A stretch of 64,000 nt of DNA from an uncultured Aquimarina sp. (GTDB lineage Bacteria > Bacteroidota > Bacteroidia > Flavobacteriales > Flavobacteriaceae), in assembly GCA_947503835.1 (NCBI GenBank), contig CANNFM010000006.1:165683-229682 (forward strand), in the 5' to 3' direction. The stretch's first letter is position 1. Every line of letters starts with the position of its first letter. The notes beneath the pieces are model-generated. The model worked only from the letters and a program-made list of their open reading frames with translations. It was not told the origin of the DNA and did no database searches. Positions 16,014 through 25,774 of this stretch are shown one piece after another. Position numbers and translations under genes: made by a program.

Positions 16014-18797
16014 ATGAATTTTAATACAATAAGAAAAGGTTTTGTGTTGAGTTTTTTATTGTTTGTTTCTGGTATCGGGGCACAACAAAATGAATCATTA
16101 ATCACACTATCATTTAAAAATTCTGATTTAAATTCTGTTCTAAATCAGATAGAGGAACGAACTGATTATCGTTTTTATTTCATTGATTCTTGGTTGCAAG
16201 AGTATAATGATATGTCTGGAGATTATAATAATGTTTCGATTACAAGTGTATTAGATGATCTATTTACAGAGACTGTACTTAATTATTATATAATGAAGGA
16301 TGGTAAAGTGATTCTAACCCAAAATAATATCGTTTACGATAACCTTCCTGAGGACTTTTTTGGAAAACCAAAGGATAGTGTTGAACAGGAGGTGAAAAAA
16401 AGATATAAAAGGGTTTCACCAGTTTTTGCAACCAGTAAAAGTCCGGCAAAAAGTGTTAAGGTAGAAACCATTAAGATTGGTAAGGCACTTCGAGGAAATT
16501 TGAGACAAAAATTTACATTATCAGGATACATTACAAATGAGCAAACTAAAAAGCCATTACCTAATGCTGCTATAGTGGTAAATGATATGAATGTTGGGGC
16601 TGTAACAGATAGTAATGGATTTTATGAAGTAGAATTAAATGTTGGCACGAATATTTTTGAGATCAATTCTTTAGGAATGGAGGATTTTAAAAAGAACATA
16701 ATCATATATAGTGATGGTAGATATGATACTTCTATTAACGAAAAAATAGAGCAATTAGACGAAGTACTTCTTCAGACCGAGATTAATAATAATGTAGAAG
16801 AGGTAGTAACAAAAACTAAGGTCGATGTAGAGGAATCTAAAAATATACCATTAGCATTGGGTGAGCGTGATGTTCTTAAGGTTGCTACTTCTTTACCAGG
16901 AATTAGTACTGCCGGAGAAGGAGCCGCAGGATATAATGTAAGAGGAGGGAAGGCTGATCAAAATCTTATACTTTTAGATGATGCGGTTGTCTATAATCCT
17001 CAACATTTTTTCGGAATCTTTTCTGCGTTAAACCCATTTGCTTTAGGCGATGTAAGTATATATAAGAATAGTATTCCTGCCGAATATGGAGGTAGATTGT
17101 CTTCTGTATTTGATTTAACAACAAAAGATGCAAGTGTAGAGGAATTTAAAGGAGAAGCTTCTGTTGGGCCGGTTACGGGGAATGTTTTGTTAGAAACTCC
17201 TATTATTAAAGATAAAGCTGGATTAATGGTAGGAGGGCGAGGAGCTTATGCCAATTGGATTTTAAGCTCATTAGATGATGAATCTCTTCAAAATAGTGAA
17301 GCATCATTCTATGATGTTGTGGCAAAATATAATCATCAAATTACAGAAAAATCTAAAATAGAAGCAACGGCATATTTGAGCAGGGATGATTTTAGCATTA
17401 CATCAGATTCATTATATATCTACGGTAATAGAGCATTATCGTTGAGATGGAATTACCGATTTAATGAAAAGAATACGGGTAAATTAGCGTTGTCTAATAG
17501 TCAATATAAGTTTGATATCGAATTTGATGGCCAAAGTAATGATGATTTTGAATTAGGATACAGTATCGATGAAACAGAGTTAAAGCTTCAGTTTAAATAC
17601 TTATACAGCGATAAATTGAATTTTAATTATGGTGTTTCTAGTAAGTTATATAATGTAAGACCAGGAAAAATTAATCCTAAAGGAGCAGAATCCATAATAA
17701 ACCCATTTGAAATCGATAAAGAACGAGGATTAGAATCTGCAGTTTTCTTAACCTCAGAAGTAGATTTGACCAAAAAGCTTTCTCTTAGTGCAGGGATTAG
17801 ATATTCTATTTTTAATGCACTTGGAGCAGGTACACAGAATATATATCAAGAAGGAGTTCCAAGAAGTGAAGGAACTGTACAAGAAACATTGTCTTTTGAT
17901 GAGAATGAAATCATTGAAACATACGGAGGACCCGAATTTAGGGTTTCTGGAAGATACTTATTGGGAGAAGATCTTTCGATAAAAGCTTCATATAACAAAA
18001 CGTTTCAATTCATACATACACTTTCAAATAACACCACCGTATCACCTATTGATACCTGGAAACTTTCGGATCTGAATATAGAACCACAGAGTTCTCAACA
18101 ATATGCACTAGGAGCATATAAAAACTTTGATGACAATGCGTACGAATTGAGTCTAGAAGGGTTTTATAAGAAATCAGATAATATTTTAGATTTTAAAACA
18201 GGAGCAGAAATATTACTAAATGAAAATGTAGAAACCGAGGTATTGCAAGGAAAAGGAAAAGCATACGGAGTAGAGTTTTTGCTTAAAAAACAAAAAGGAA
18301 AGCTTTATGGTTGGCTGGGGTATACCTACTCTCGTTCTTTAATTCAGTTAGATAGTCAATTTAGAGAGGAACGTGTAAATAATGGTGATTTTTTCCCTTC
18401 TAATTTTGATAAACCTCACGATTTTAGCCTGGTGGCTAATTACAAACTTACAAAGCGTTTTAGCTTATCCACAAATTTTGTATATCAAACGGGTAGACCT
18501 ATTACTTTTCCAATAGGTAGCTTTTCTTTCAATGGATCAGATTTTACAGTGTTTAGTGAACGAAACAAATTTAGAATTCCTGATTTTTATAGGTTAGACC
18601 TAGGGTTTAATATAGAAGGAAATCACAAGAAAAATAAACTGGCTCATAGTTTTTGGACGATATCAATTTATAATGTATTAGGACGTAATAACCCTTTCTC
18701 AGTGTTTTTTGTTACTGAAAACGGAGAGGTAAAAGGCTTGCAGAGCTCTATTTTTTCGATTCCGATACCTTCTATTACTTATAATTTTAAATTTTAG
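16014..18797 (+). CDS. STN-domain TonB-dependent outer-membrane receptor, cassette copy 1
   Basis: 927 residues. Signal peptide (about 1-24), then an STN (secretin/TonB N-terminal) domain at about 29-105, a carboxypeptidase-regulatory-like beta-sandwich at about 165-250 (SGYITNEQTKKPLPNA), a plug domain about 275-380 (ALGERDVLKVATSLPG, YNVRGGKADQNLILLDDAVVYNP), and a 22-strand-type barrel ending in ITYNFKF with a terminal Phe. An STN domain usually signals to a FecR-type anti-sigma factor, yet none is next to this gene. The ligand is unknown. The DUF4249 gene follows 4 bases downstream. Copy 2 (23006-25771) is closely similar along the whole length, especially in plug and barrel, while the signal peptide and linker after STN differ. 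Confidence 0.92.
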   Translation: MNFNTIRKGFVLSFLLFVSGIGAQQNESLITLSFKNSDLNSVLNQIEERTDYRFYFIDSWLQEYNDMSGDYNNVSITSVLDDLFTETVLNYYIMKDGKVILTQNNIVYDNLPEDFFGKPKDSVEQEVKKRYKRVSPVFATSKSPAKSVKVETIKIGKALRGNLRQKFTLSGYITNEQTKKPLPNAAIVVNDMNVGAVTDSNGFYEVELNVGTNIFEINSLGMEDFKKNIIIYSDGRYDTSINEKIEQLDEVLLQTEINNNVEEVVTKTKVDVEESKNIPLALGERDVLKVATSLPGISTAGEGAAGYNVRGGKADQNLILLDDAVVYNPQHFFGIFSALNPFALGDVSIYKNSIPAEYGGRLSSVFDLTTKDASVEEFKGEASVGPVTGNVLLETPIIKDKAGLMVGGRGAYANWILSSLDDESLQNSEASFYDVVAKYNHQITEKSKIEATAYLSRDDFSITSDSLYIYGNRALSLRWNYRFNEKNTGKLALSNSQYKFDIEFDGQSNDDFELGYSIDETELKLQFKYLYSDKLNFNYGVSSKLYNVRPGKINPKGAESIINPFEIDKERGLESAVFLTSEVDLTKKLSLSAGIRYSIFNALGAGTQNIYQEGVPRSEGTVQETLSFDENEIIETYGGPEFRVSGRYLLGEDLSIKASYNKTFQFIHTLSNNTTVSPIDTWKLSDLNIEPQSSQQYALGAYKNFDDNAYELSLEGFYKKSDNILDFKTGAEILLNENVETEVLQGKGKAYGVEFLLKKQKGKLYGWLGYTYSRSLIQLDSQFREERVNNGDFFPSNFDKPHDFSLVANYKLTKRFSLSTNFVYQTGRPITFPIGSFSFNGSDFTVFSERNKFRIPDFYRLDLGFNIEGNHKKNKLAHSFWTISIYNVLGRNNPFSVFFVTENGEVKGLQSSIFSIPIPSITYNFKF

Positions 18798-18801
18798 AAC
18801 C

Positions 18802-20046
18802 ATGAAATCCTACATAAAGTTGATCAAATACAAAAGAATATCCAAGATTTTAATTTTGCTTTTGGTGTGTAGTATAATATCTCAATGTGTTGATCCATTT
18901 GAGATAGAAACAGAAAACTTTGAGAGTATTTTGATTATCAATACAACGATGACCGATGAGGTAAAACATCAAAAAGTTGAACTGTCAAGAACATTTAGGT
19001 TTGAAGATAGTATCGCACCACCGGAGAGCGATGCTGTAGTTAAAGTTATTGAAGAATCTGGTGTAGAATATCTGTTTAAGGCAGAAAATGAAACTCCAGG
19101 AACCTATACTTCAGAACAAGAATTTTCAATAGAGCCGGGTAAAGAATATACATTATCCATAAAAACTTCAGATGGTAGATCGTATGTATCGGATAAGGTA
19201 ACTTTACCTCAGGAAACATCTATAGAAAACGTGTATGCAAAACAAATTACTAATGACCGAGGTGTAGAAGGAGTCGGGATATTTGTAAACACTTTTGATC
19301 CTACAGGTAATTCTAGATATTACCGATATGAATATGAAGAAACATTTAGGTTTGACGCACCGTTTTGGGTTCCTACAGATGTTATAGCAAGGACTTTTAC
19401 ACCACCACTTGGTTTTGAACAGCTTGTTTTTGAGTTTGAAATAAGACCTCAAGGAGAAAGAATATGTTACAGGGGCAATGAATCTAATGAAATTATTGTA
19501 ACTAATACCAATGCTTTTACACAAGATAGACTCTCAGATTTTTTATTTAGGTTTATTCCGGCAGATGATGTTATGGTAGCCGATCGATACAGTATCTTGG
19601 TTAAGCAACTAGTACAATCCAGAGAAGCTAATGAGTTTTATGAGACCCTTAATAATTTTTCGGAATCAGAGAGTGTATTCTCCCAAGTACAACCTGGATT
19701 TATAACAGGTAATATTGTTTCAGAAACCAATCCTGACGAGAAAGTATTAGGTTTTTTTGAGGTATCATCGATAGCTACAAAACGTTTGTTTTTTAATAGA
19801 GAAGACGTTCTAAGTAATGACTTATTAAGGTTCGAGCTTGATTGTTTTCAAACTACCATAGAGCCTGCTCCATTTGAAGAGGAAGAGGATTTTCGTAGAA
19901 GACTTGCCTCTGTGATTAATAGTGGAAGATTAAAGTTTTTAGATGCCGTAAGTATCGAAGGTGAAATATTTACTTTCGTTCCAAGAGAATGTGGTGATTG
20001 TACAGCATTAGGAAAAAGTGATCCTCCAGATTTTTGGATAGAATAA
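18802..20046 (+). CDS. DUF4249 lipoprotein, cassette copy 1
   Basis: 414 residues with lipobox ISQC (C29), followed by CVDPFEIETENFESILIIN, the typical opening of DUF4249 proteins. These lipoproteins are commonly encoded next to TonB-dependent receptors in Bacteroidota and are thought to act with them at the outer membrane; biochemical role unknown. The N-terminal half is a beta-sandwich-like region (ARTFRFED-type blocks, PGKEYTLSIKTSDGRSYVS). The C-terminal half has FFEVSS and a CGDCTALGKSDPPDFW ending with paired cysteines. It starts 4 bases after the receptor stop, indicating translational coupling. The copy-2 counterpart (25775-26983) has the same RGCGDCT ... PDFWED ending. Confidence 0.85.
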   Translation: MKSYIKLIKYKRISKILILLLVCSIISQCVDPFEIETENFESILIINTTMTDEVKHQKVELSRTFRFEDSIAPPESDAVVKVIEESGVEYLFKAENETPGTYTSEQEFSIEPGKEYTLSIKTSDGRSYVSDKVTLPQETSIENVYAKQITNDRGVEGVGIFVNTFDPTGNSRYYRYEYEETFRFDAPFWVPTDVIARTFTPPLGFEQLVFEFEIRPQGERICYRGNESNEIIVTNTNAFTQDRLSDFLFRFIPADDVMVADRYSILVKQLVQSREANEFYETLNNFSESESVFSQVQPGFITGNIVSETNPDEKVLGFFEVSSIATKRLFFNREDVLSNDLLRFELDCFQTTIEPAPFEEEEDFRRRLASVINSGRLKFLDAVSIEGEIFTFVPRECGDCTALGKSDPPDFWIE

Positions 20047-20086
20047 AATCAAGACTTATAAAAATGTTTAATGTAAAATTATTTCT

Positions 20087-21868
20087 GTGAATATAAAACC
20101 AGTATTATATATCTTCTTATTTCTTTTGATATCCTCAATCCAGGCTCAGAGACAGTCTGTTTTAGGAACAATAGAAGAATCATACGGCTATAATCAAATT
20201 CCTCAAGAAAAGATGTTTATTCACTACAATACAACATTGTTGTTTGCAGGGGAGTATTTATATTACAGATTATATTGCTTAAATGTTGAAAATAATCATT
20301 TGAGTGATATTAGCAAGATAGGCTATGTGGAACTTATTGGAGAAAACGGAGAAGCGATATTTAAACATAAAATTAAACTTGAAAATGGTTTCGGACAAGG
20401 GGATTTTTTCCTCCCGGTATCTGTTCCTTCAGGAAACTATAAATTAATAGGATATACACAATGGATGCTCAATGCAGAAAATAACCTTTTCTTTCAAGGG
20501 GATATAACCATATTAAACCCTTATCAAGGAGATCAAAAAGCAATTCTTTCTAATAATTCTTTAGAACCCCCTATAGATGGAAATATCAATCCAATTAATT
20601 CACCAATACTAAAGGCAAAAGCAAGTACAGGTATAACGCTTACACTAGATAAAGAAGTTATCAAAAAAAGAAACCCGGTAATATTAACCATTGATACACC
20701 TGAGTTGGTTAATCAATCGGGTAATTACTCGATTTCGGTGAGTAAAAAGAATTCTTTTGTTTCTGCAAAAGCTATTTCTGCGGTTGATTTTTCGGTTTTG
20801 CATTCTAAAAATATCAAGAATAAAACAAAATCAGCACAATCTTCTATTTTTCTGCCCGAAATGCGAGGAGAATTGATGTATGGAAAAATTATACCTAAAG
20901 AGTCAACTCTTCCGGTTTCATCGGTTCAAATTGCATTGTCTATACTAGGCAAAACAAATGATATTAAAATTGTGTCTACTAATGATAAAGGAGTTTTCAT
21001 GATTAATTTAAATAAAACCTATAGTGAAGATGAGTTTGTGTTTCAGGTTTTAGGAGAGAATAGAAATGACTATCGAATTGAACTTAGCGAAATTCCTGAG
21101 GTTGAGTACCCTGATTTTGATTTTTATAAGTTTAAATTAACTCAAGAATTAAAGGATCATATTATTGATCGAAGTGTTCATAATCAGATTGATAATAGTT
21201 TTTTTATTGTTAAACCAGATACAATTCAAGAACCTCTTGATGATATGTCTTTTTATGGAAATCACTATACTACCTATAATCTTGATCAATATACCAGATT
21301 CGCTACTGTGAGAGAAACTATTGTAGAAATTGTTGATGACGTATGGATGAAAAAAGATGGTAATGGAGATAAAATATTTGCAGTTAGAGGATATTATCCT
21401 ACTCAAGAAGAGTATGGCTATAAACCTCTTGTTGTAGTAGATGGTGTTGTAGAACAAGAACACGAGAGTTTAATGGAATATGATGCTCGAAAAATTAAAA
21501 GTATCGGTTTTGTTAGGGATCGATATTTTTTAGGAACCAAAATTTTTGAAGGAGTATTAATTTTTGAAACTATTGAAGGCAATTATTCAGAGAATTTGAA
21601 CAAAACTCATCTATTAAAAACTACTTTGTTACGACCGTTAACACATAAGAATTATTATAAACAGGAGTATGATCAAAAGACTAATGACTATGATCGTATT
21701 CCTGATTTTAGATCTCAATTACTATGGGAGCCTAGCGTTACTTTAAGTGATTCTACAATAATCAAGTTTTTTACCTCCGACGTGACCGGAGATTATGAAA
21801 TATCGCTTGAAGGATTTACAAATGATGGGGTTCCGGTATCTTTAAAAAAACAGTTTAAGGTAGAGTAA
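20087..21868 (+). CDS. Secreted macroglobulin-like protein with TonB-plug-like segment, cassette copy 1 (GTG start)
   Basis: 593 residues. The start is GTG at 20087: the frame has a stop at 20069 and no ATG before the signal peptide (about 1-20, ending IQAQ). Residues about 35-145 (IPQEKMFIHYNTTLLFAGEYLYYRLYC ... VPSGNYKLIGYTQWMLN, read here as blocks) resemble the MG2-type domain of Bacteroidota alpha-2-macroglobulin-like surface proteins. A second beta-sandwich lies near 255-330 (MRGELMYGKIIPKE). Residues about 440-495 (KPLVVVDGVV, then an RDRYFLGTKIFEGVLIFET block) look like a TonB receptor plug without a barrel. It follows DUF4249 by 40 bases. The protein may interact with the partner receptor or its cargo; this is inference from architecture and linkage. 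Confidence 0.72.
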   Translation: MNIKPVLYIFLFLLISSIQAQRQSVLGTIEESYGYNQIPQEKMFIHYNTTLLFAGEYLYYRLYCLNVENNHLSDISKIGYVELIGENGEAIFKHKIKLENGFGQGDFFLPVSVPSGNYKLIGYTQWMLNAENNLFFQGDITILNPYQGDQKAILSNNSLEPPIDGNINPINSPILKAKASTGITLTLDKEVIKKRNPVILTIDTPELVNQSGNYSISVSKKNSFVSAKAISAVDFSVLHSKNIKNKTKSAQSSIFLPEMRGELMYGKIIPKESTLPVSSVQIALSILGKTNDIKIVSTNDKGVFMINLNKTYSEDEFVFQVLGENRNDYRIELSEIPEVEYPDFDFYKFKLTQELKDHIIDRSVHNQIDNSFFIVKPDTIQEPLDDMSFYGNHYTTYNLDQYTRFATVRETIVEIVDDVWMKKDGNGDKIFAVRGYYPTQEEYGYKPLVVVDGVVEQEHESLMEYDARKIKSIGFVRDRYFLGTKIFEGVLIFETIEGNYSENLNKTHLLKTTLLRPLTHKNYYKQEYDQKTNDYDRIPDFRSQLLWEPSVTLSDSTIIKFFTSDVTGDYEISLEGFTNDGVPVSLKKQFKVE

Positions 21869-22247
21869 CACTTTTTCCACATGTATAAATACCCTTTTTG
21901 AAAGTGTTAAGATGTAAAAATACGTTTGCAATTTTTCATTTTTCAACTTTATTAATTACTTCCGTAATCAACATCTGAATTCAATGAACACTAGTGTTAA
22001 ATCAATTTCGTAGCCATCATTATGGTAGGTAAATTGCTTTTTTGTACTTGTATTAAATGTTTCAAATTGTTTTTGAACGACTCTAGGTAACTCTAAAGTA
22101 AACTTATTAACACGAAAACGTTGTAGATTTTGTGTGCTACATGAATTTCGAATATTTCCTCATATCTTAGTTTAAGGGACTTCTAAAAATTTTAGAAGAA
22201 GGGTATACAGAAAAAGAATTCTGATTTTACACAAACAGATAGGGGAT
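21869..22247. other. 379-bp intergenic region between the two cassette copies
   Basis: It begins with a weak hairpin (AACACTTT at 21867-21874 with AAAGTGTT at 21901-21908, long loop, no T-run). It then carries the upstream element annotated at 22104-22171, and AAAAATTTTAGAAG-type AT-rich sequence before the copy-2 start. No gene seen. The presence of an apparent regulatory element implies copy 2 has its own promoter. Confidence 0.55.
22104..22171 (+). promoter_or_regulatory. Upstream element shared with the amylase gene
   Basis: It contains AACACGAAAACGTTGTAG, a TGTAG ... CTACA inverted repeat with a 10-base loop, GAATATTTC, seven bases, then CTTAGT. The same blocks in the same order and gene-relative orientation occur at 47413-47480 upstream of the amylase. 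The first 23 bases (22104-22126) match there with one mismatch. It lies 77-144 bases before the copy-2 start. It may be an operator plus leader structure; the factor is unknown. Confidence 0.6.
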
Positions 22248-23003
22248 ATGTTTTCAATTCATAAGAAAAAGAGCGCTTTAGCTTTTTTAGTACTTCCATT
22301 TTTATTTTATGGCCAAGCAAACAATGATGAGAGTGCATATTATGATTGGTTTGATAGAATGTTGGGTGAAGAATGTACAGGACTCTATAACGGTAAACAA
22401 TATATTGATACCGATATCAATAAGATATTTGAAAATAAGCATTCTTTTTTTCTTTCTGATAAGGTACTATCTGGTTCGATCACCTATAATGGACAAACCT
22501 ATTATAATTTAGGAATCAAATATAATTTAGAAACAGAACAAGTAATAGTAAATCTTAAACCAGGCGCCGTTACCTCGGTTATCCAATTAATTGCTGATAA
22601 GATAACATCGTTTTGTATCGAGAAACATAAATTTGTAAGATTAGATAATACTCTAGATCCAAAATATCCAATTTCTGGATTCTTTCAAATCATTACCGAG
22701 CAACCCCATTTTATAGTATACAAAAAGAATAAAAAAAATCGAAAAAAACGCCTTGAAGACATAGGAGGGAGTAAAATCTATTATGAATTTACTACACACA
22801 GTAAGTACATTCTTTTTATCGATGAAACCTATCATGAAGTTAATAATAAGGATGATTTTATTTCTATTTTTCCAGAAGTGAAGCAAGGAATAAAATCATT
22901 TTACAGCACTCAAAAAAGGTTACGAAAATCGGATCCTGACATTTTTATGAAACAATTACTTGAAGATGTTATTTATCTGTCAATTTCAAAAAACAATTTA
23001 TAA
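22248..23003 (+). CDS. Secreted protein of unknown family, first gene of cassette copy 2
   Basis: 251 residues, homologous along its length to the product of 15263-16012. A signal peptide ends FYGQ (about residue 23). Shared blocks are YYDWFD, CTGLYNGKQY, FFLSDKVL, a YNGQTYYNLGIKYN segment and QKRLRKSDPDIFMKQL near the end. The central KKNKKNRKKR basic patch is also kept, so both copies have a positively charged region at the same place. No known domain is recognised. The gene ends two bases before the receptor start. Conservation of spacing and order between copies supports a real functional unit rather than a chance neighbour. Confidence 0.82.
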   Translation: MFSIHKKKSALAFLVLPFLFYGQANNDESAYYDWFDRMLGEECTGLYNGKQYIDTDINKIFENKHSFFLSDKVLSGSITYNGQTYYNLGIKYNLETEQVIVNLKPGAVTSVIQLIADKITSFCIEKHKFVRLDNTLDPKYPISGFFQIITEQPHFIVYKKNKKNRKKRLEDIGGSKIYYEFTTHSKYILFIDETYHEVNNKDDFISIFPEVKQGIKSFYSTQKRLRKSDPDIFMKQLLEDVIYLSISKNNL

Positions 23004-23005
23004 AA

Positions 23006-25771
23006 ATGATAAAGAGGATTCTAATATTTGTTTTTTTGAGTTTACAGTATGGTTGGTCACAACAAGAAGATACATTACTTTCATTATCCTACCAAAATCA
23101 AGATCTAAGATCTGTTTTAGAACAAATAGAAACCATTTCTGATCATCGTTTTTTTTTCCAAGATTCATGGATTAATGAGTATAAAGAATTATCAGGCAAT
23201 TATAAAGAAGTAGATATTAATACAATGCTTGATGCAATTTTCAAAGACACACTACTTAACTTCTTTATCTTCGATAATCGTGTTGTTATGACTAAAAACA
23301 ATATTATTTATGATACACTACCTGATGGCTTTTTGATAGATACGTCTCTTACTAATAGCAGAGCAAATTATAAAGGACAGAATAATAAGTCAATAGCTTT
23401 TACAAACGATATTTATTCTTCAAGTAGGGCGACTTTAAAAACTATCAAGATTGGCAAAGCAATAAAGGGAAATGTAAACCAGTATTTTAAATTATCCGGA
23501 CACATTGCAAATAATCAAACTAAAAAACCTTTGGAGGATGCTATTATCGCGATAAATGGTAATGATATTGGTGTTCGAACCAATTCTGAAGGGTTTTATG
23601 AATTGCGATTGAGTGCAGGCAATCATATTATTGAAATAAATGCCCTCGGAATGGAAGAGGTTAAGAATCGATTAATCATTTATAGTGATGGTAAATTAGA
23701 TTTTACGATCAATGAAAAAATAGAACTGCTTGATGAGGTTGTGTTGCAATCTGAAATAAATAAGAATGTAGATGAAGTGGTTACTAAAACTAAGATCGAT
23801 ATAGAGGAATCCAAAAATATACCTCTGGCATTAGGAGAGAGAGATGTTTTAAAGGTAGCAACAACATTGCCGGGTATTACTACAGCGGGAGAAGCTTCAA
23901 CAGGGTACAATGTGAGAGGTGGAAAATCTGATCAAAATCTAATTTTATTGGATGATGCGGTACTATATAGTCCTCAACATTTCTTCGGAATTTTTTCGGC
24001 CCTTAACCCTTTTGCTATAGGAGATGCTAATATTTATAAGGGTACTATTCCTGTTGAATACGGAGGAAGGTTATCTTCAGTTTTCGATTTAAGGACTAAA
24101 GATGCTAGTTTAGATAAAATTAAAGCTGAAGGTTCTGTTGGTCCTGTAACCGGAAATTTACTATTTGAAATTCCAGTAGTTAAGGATAAAGCAGGACTTA
24201 TGATAGGAGGTAGAGGGGCATATGCAAATTGGATTTTGAATTCTTTAGATGAAGAATCATTAGAAAATAGCGAAGCTTCATTTTATGACGCCATCGCAAA
24301 ATATAATCATCAAATAAGCAAAAACTCGAAAATAGAAGCTACACTATATTGGAGTAAGGATGATTTTAGTATTACTTCAGATTCTTTATATATTTATGAA
24401 AACAGGGCATTTTCACTACGATGGAATTATAGGTTTAATGAAAAAAACAGTGGTAAACTAAATCTATCTAACAGCCGTTATGGCTTTGATATAGAATTCG
24501 ATGGGGACAGCGATAAGGATTTTGAATTAGGCTACAATATTAATGAGACCGAAGTAAAATTTCAATTTAGGAATGTTCATAATAGCAAGCTTAAATTTGA
24601 TTATGGACTGTCGAGTAAATTGTATGCAGTAAACCCAGGAGAAATACAACCGGCAAACCCCATATCTATTGTCGAACCTCTAAAAATAGAGAAAGAAAGA
24701 GCATTAGAGTCTGCGGCATTTCTTGGAGCCGAAATAGATGTATCAAACAAAATTAAGATTGATGCCGGTATTCGTTACTCTATGTATAATGCCCTGGGAG
24801 AAAGTTCTCAAAATGTTTTCTTGGATGGAGTACCAAAAGAAGAGGCCAGTATTCAAGAGACATTATTTTTTGATAGAAATGAAGTTATAAAGACTTACGG
24901 AGGACCCGAATATAGACTATCTGGTAGGTACTTGATTCTGGATAATTTTTCTGTTAAGGCTTCCTATAACAAAACATTTCAGTTTATTCATACCTTATCT
25001 AATAATACTACGGTATCACCTATTGACACCTGGAAATTATCCGATCTTAACATAAAACCGCAAAGCTCACAACAGTATGCGCTTGGTTTACATGCAAACT
25101 TTGATGAAAGTGCCTACGAGTTAAGTTTAGAAGGATTCTATAAACGATCAAAAAATATACTTGATTTTAAAACCGGAGCCGAAATATTATTAAATGAGAA
25201 TATTGAAACTCAGGTATTGCAAGGAAATGGAAAAGCATACGGAGTAGAGTTTTTACTTAAGAAACAAAAAGGAAGACTCTATGGTTGGTTGGGGTATACC
25301 TATTCGAGATCATTTTTACAATTGGACAGCCGCTTTAGAGAAGAACGTGTAAATAATGGCATGTTTTTTCCTTCAAATTTTGATAAGCCGCATGATTTTA
25401 GTGTTGTAGCCAATTACAAGTTTACTAAACGATTTAGTATGACCACCAACTTTGTATATCAAACAGGAAGGCCCGTTACTTTTCCAATAGGAAACTTTAG
25501 TCTTGATGGAGTAGAGTTTGCTGTGTTTAGCGATAGAAATAAATTTAGGATCCCTGATTTTTATAGATTGGATATTGGAATAAATATTGAAGGAAATCAT
25601 AAAAAAAAGAAGACTGCTCATGGTTTTTGGACTGTTTCGGTATATAATGTTCTTGGTCGAAATAACCCGTTTTCTGTGTTTTTTGTAACAGAAAATGGAG
25701 ATGTAAAAGGATTGCAAAGTTCTATTTTTTCAATTCCTATTCCTTCAATTACGTATAATTTTAAATTTTAA
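23006..25771 (+). CDS. STN-domain TonB-dependent outer-membrane receptor, cassette copy 2
   Basis: 921 residues with signal peptide (about 1-19), STN domain (about 24-105), carboxypeptidase-regulatory-like domain (SGHIANNQTKKPLEDA, about 165-245), plug (ALGERDVLKVATTLPG ... YNVRGGKSDQNLILLDDAV) and barrel ending ITYNFKF. Long stretches of plug and barrel are identical in protein to copy 1, but the DNA differs at many synonymous sites, so the duplication is not recent. The region between STN and regulatory domain differs most. It is coupled to the unknown gene upstream (2-base gap) and to DUF4249 downstream (3-base gap). The transported compound is unknown; differing linkers may reflect different partners. 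Confidence 0.92.
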   Translation: MIKRILIFVFLSLQYGWSQQEDTLLSLSYQNQDLRSVLEQIETISDHRFFFQDSWINEYKELSGNYKEVDINTMLDAIFKDTLLNFFIFDNRVVMTKNNIIYDTLPDGFLIDTSLTNSRANYKGQNNKSIAFTNDIYSSSRATLKTIKIGKAIKGNVNQYFKLSGHIANNQTKKPLEDAIIAINGNDIGVRTNSEGFYELRLSAGNHIIEINALGMEEVKNRLIIYSDGKLDFTINEKIELLDEVVLQSEINKNVDEVVTKTKIDIEESKNIPLALGERDVLKVATTLPGITTAGEASTGYNVRGGKSDQNLILLDDAVLYSPQHFFGIFSALNPFAIGDANIYKGTIPVEYGGRLSSVFDLRTKDASLDKIKAEGSVGPVTGNLLFEIPVVKDKAGLMIGGRGAYANWILNSLDEESLENSEASFYDAIAKYNHQISKNSKIEATLYWSKDDFSITSDSLYIYENRAFSLRWNYRFNEKNSGKLNLSNSRYGFDIEFDGDSDKDFELGYNINETEVKFQFRNVHNSKLKFDYGLSSKLYAVNPGEIQPANPISIVEPLKIEKERALESAAFLGAEIDVSNKIKIDAGIRYSMYNALGESSQNVFLDGVPKEEASIQETLFFDRNEVIKTYGGPEYRLSGRYLILDNFSVKASYNKTFQFIHTLSNNTTVSPIDTWKLSDLNIKPQSSQQYALGLHANFDESAYELSLEGFYKRSKNILDFKTGAEILLNENIETQVLQGNGKAYGVEFLLKKQKGRLYGWLGYTYSRSFLQLDSRFREERVNNGMFFPSNFDKPHDFSVVANYKFTKRFSMTTNFVYQTGRPVTFPIGNFSLDGVEFAVFSDRNKFRIPDFYRLDIGINIEGNHKKKKTAHGFWTVSVYNVLGRNNPFSVFFVTENGDVKGLQSSIFSIPIPSITYNFKF

Positions 25772-25774
25772 AAA

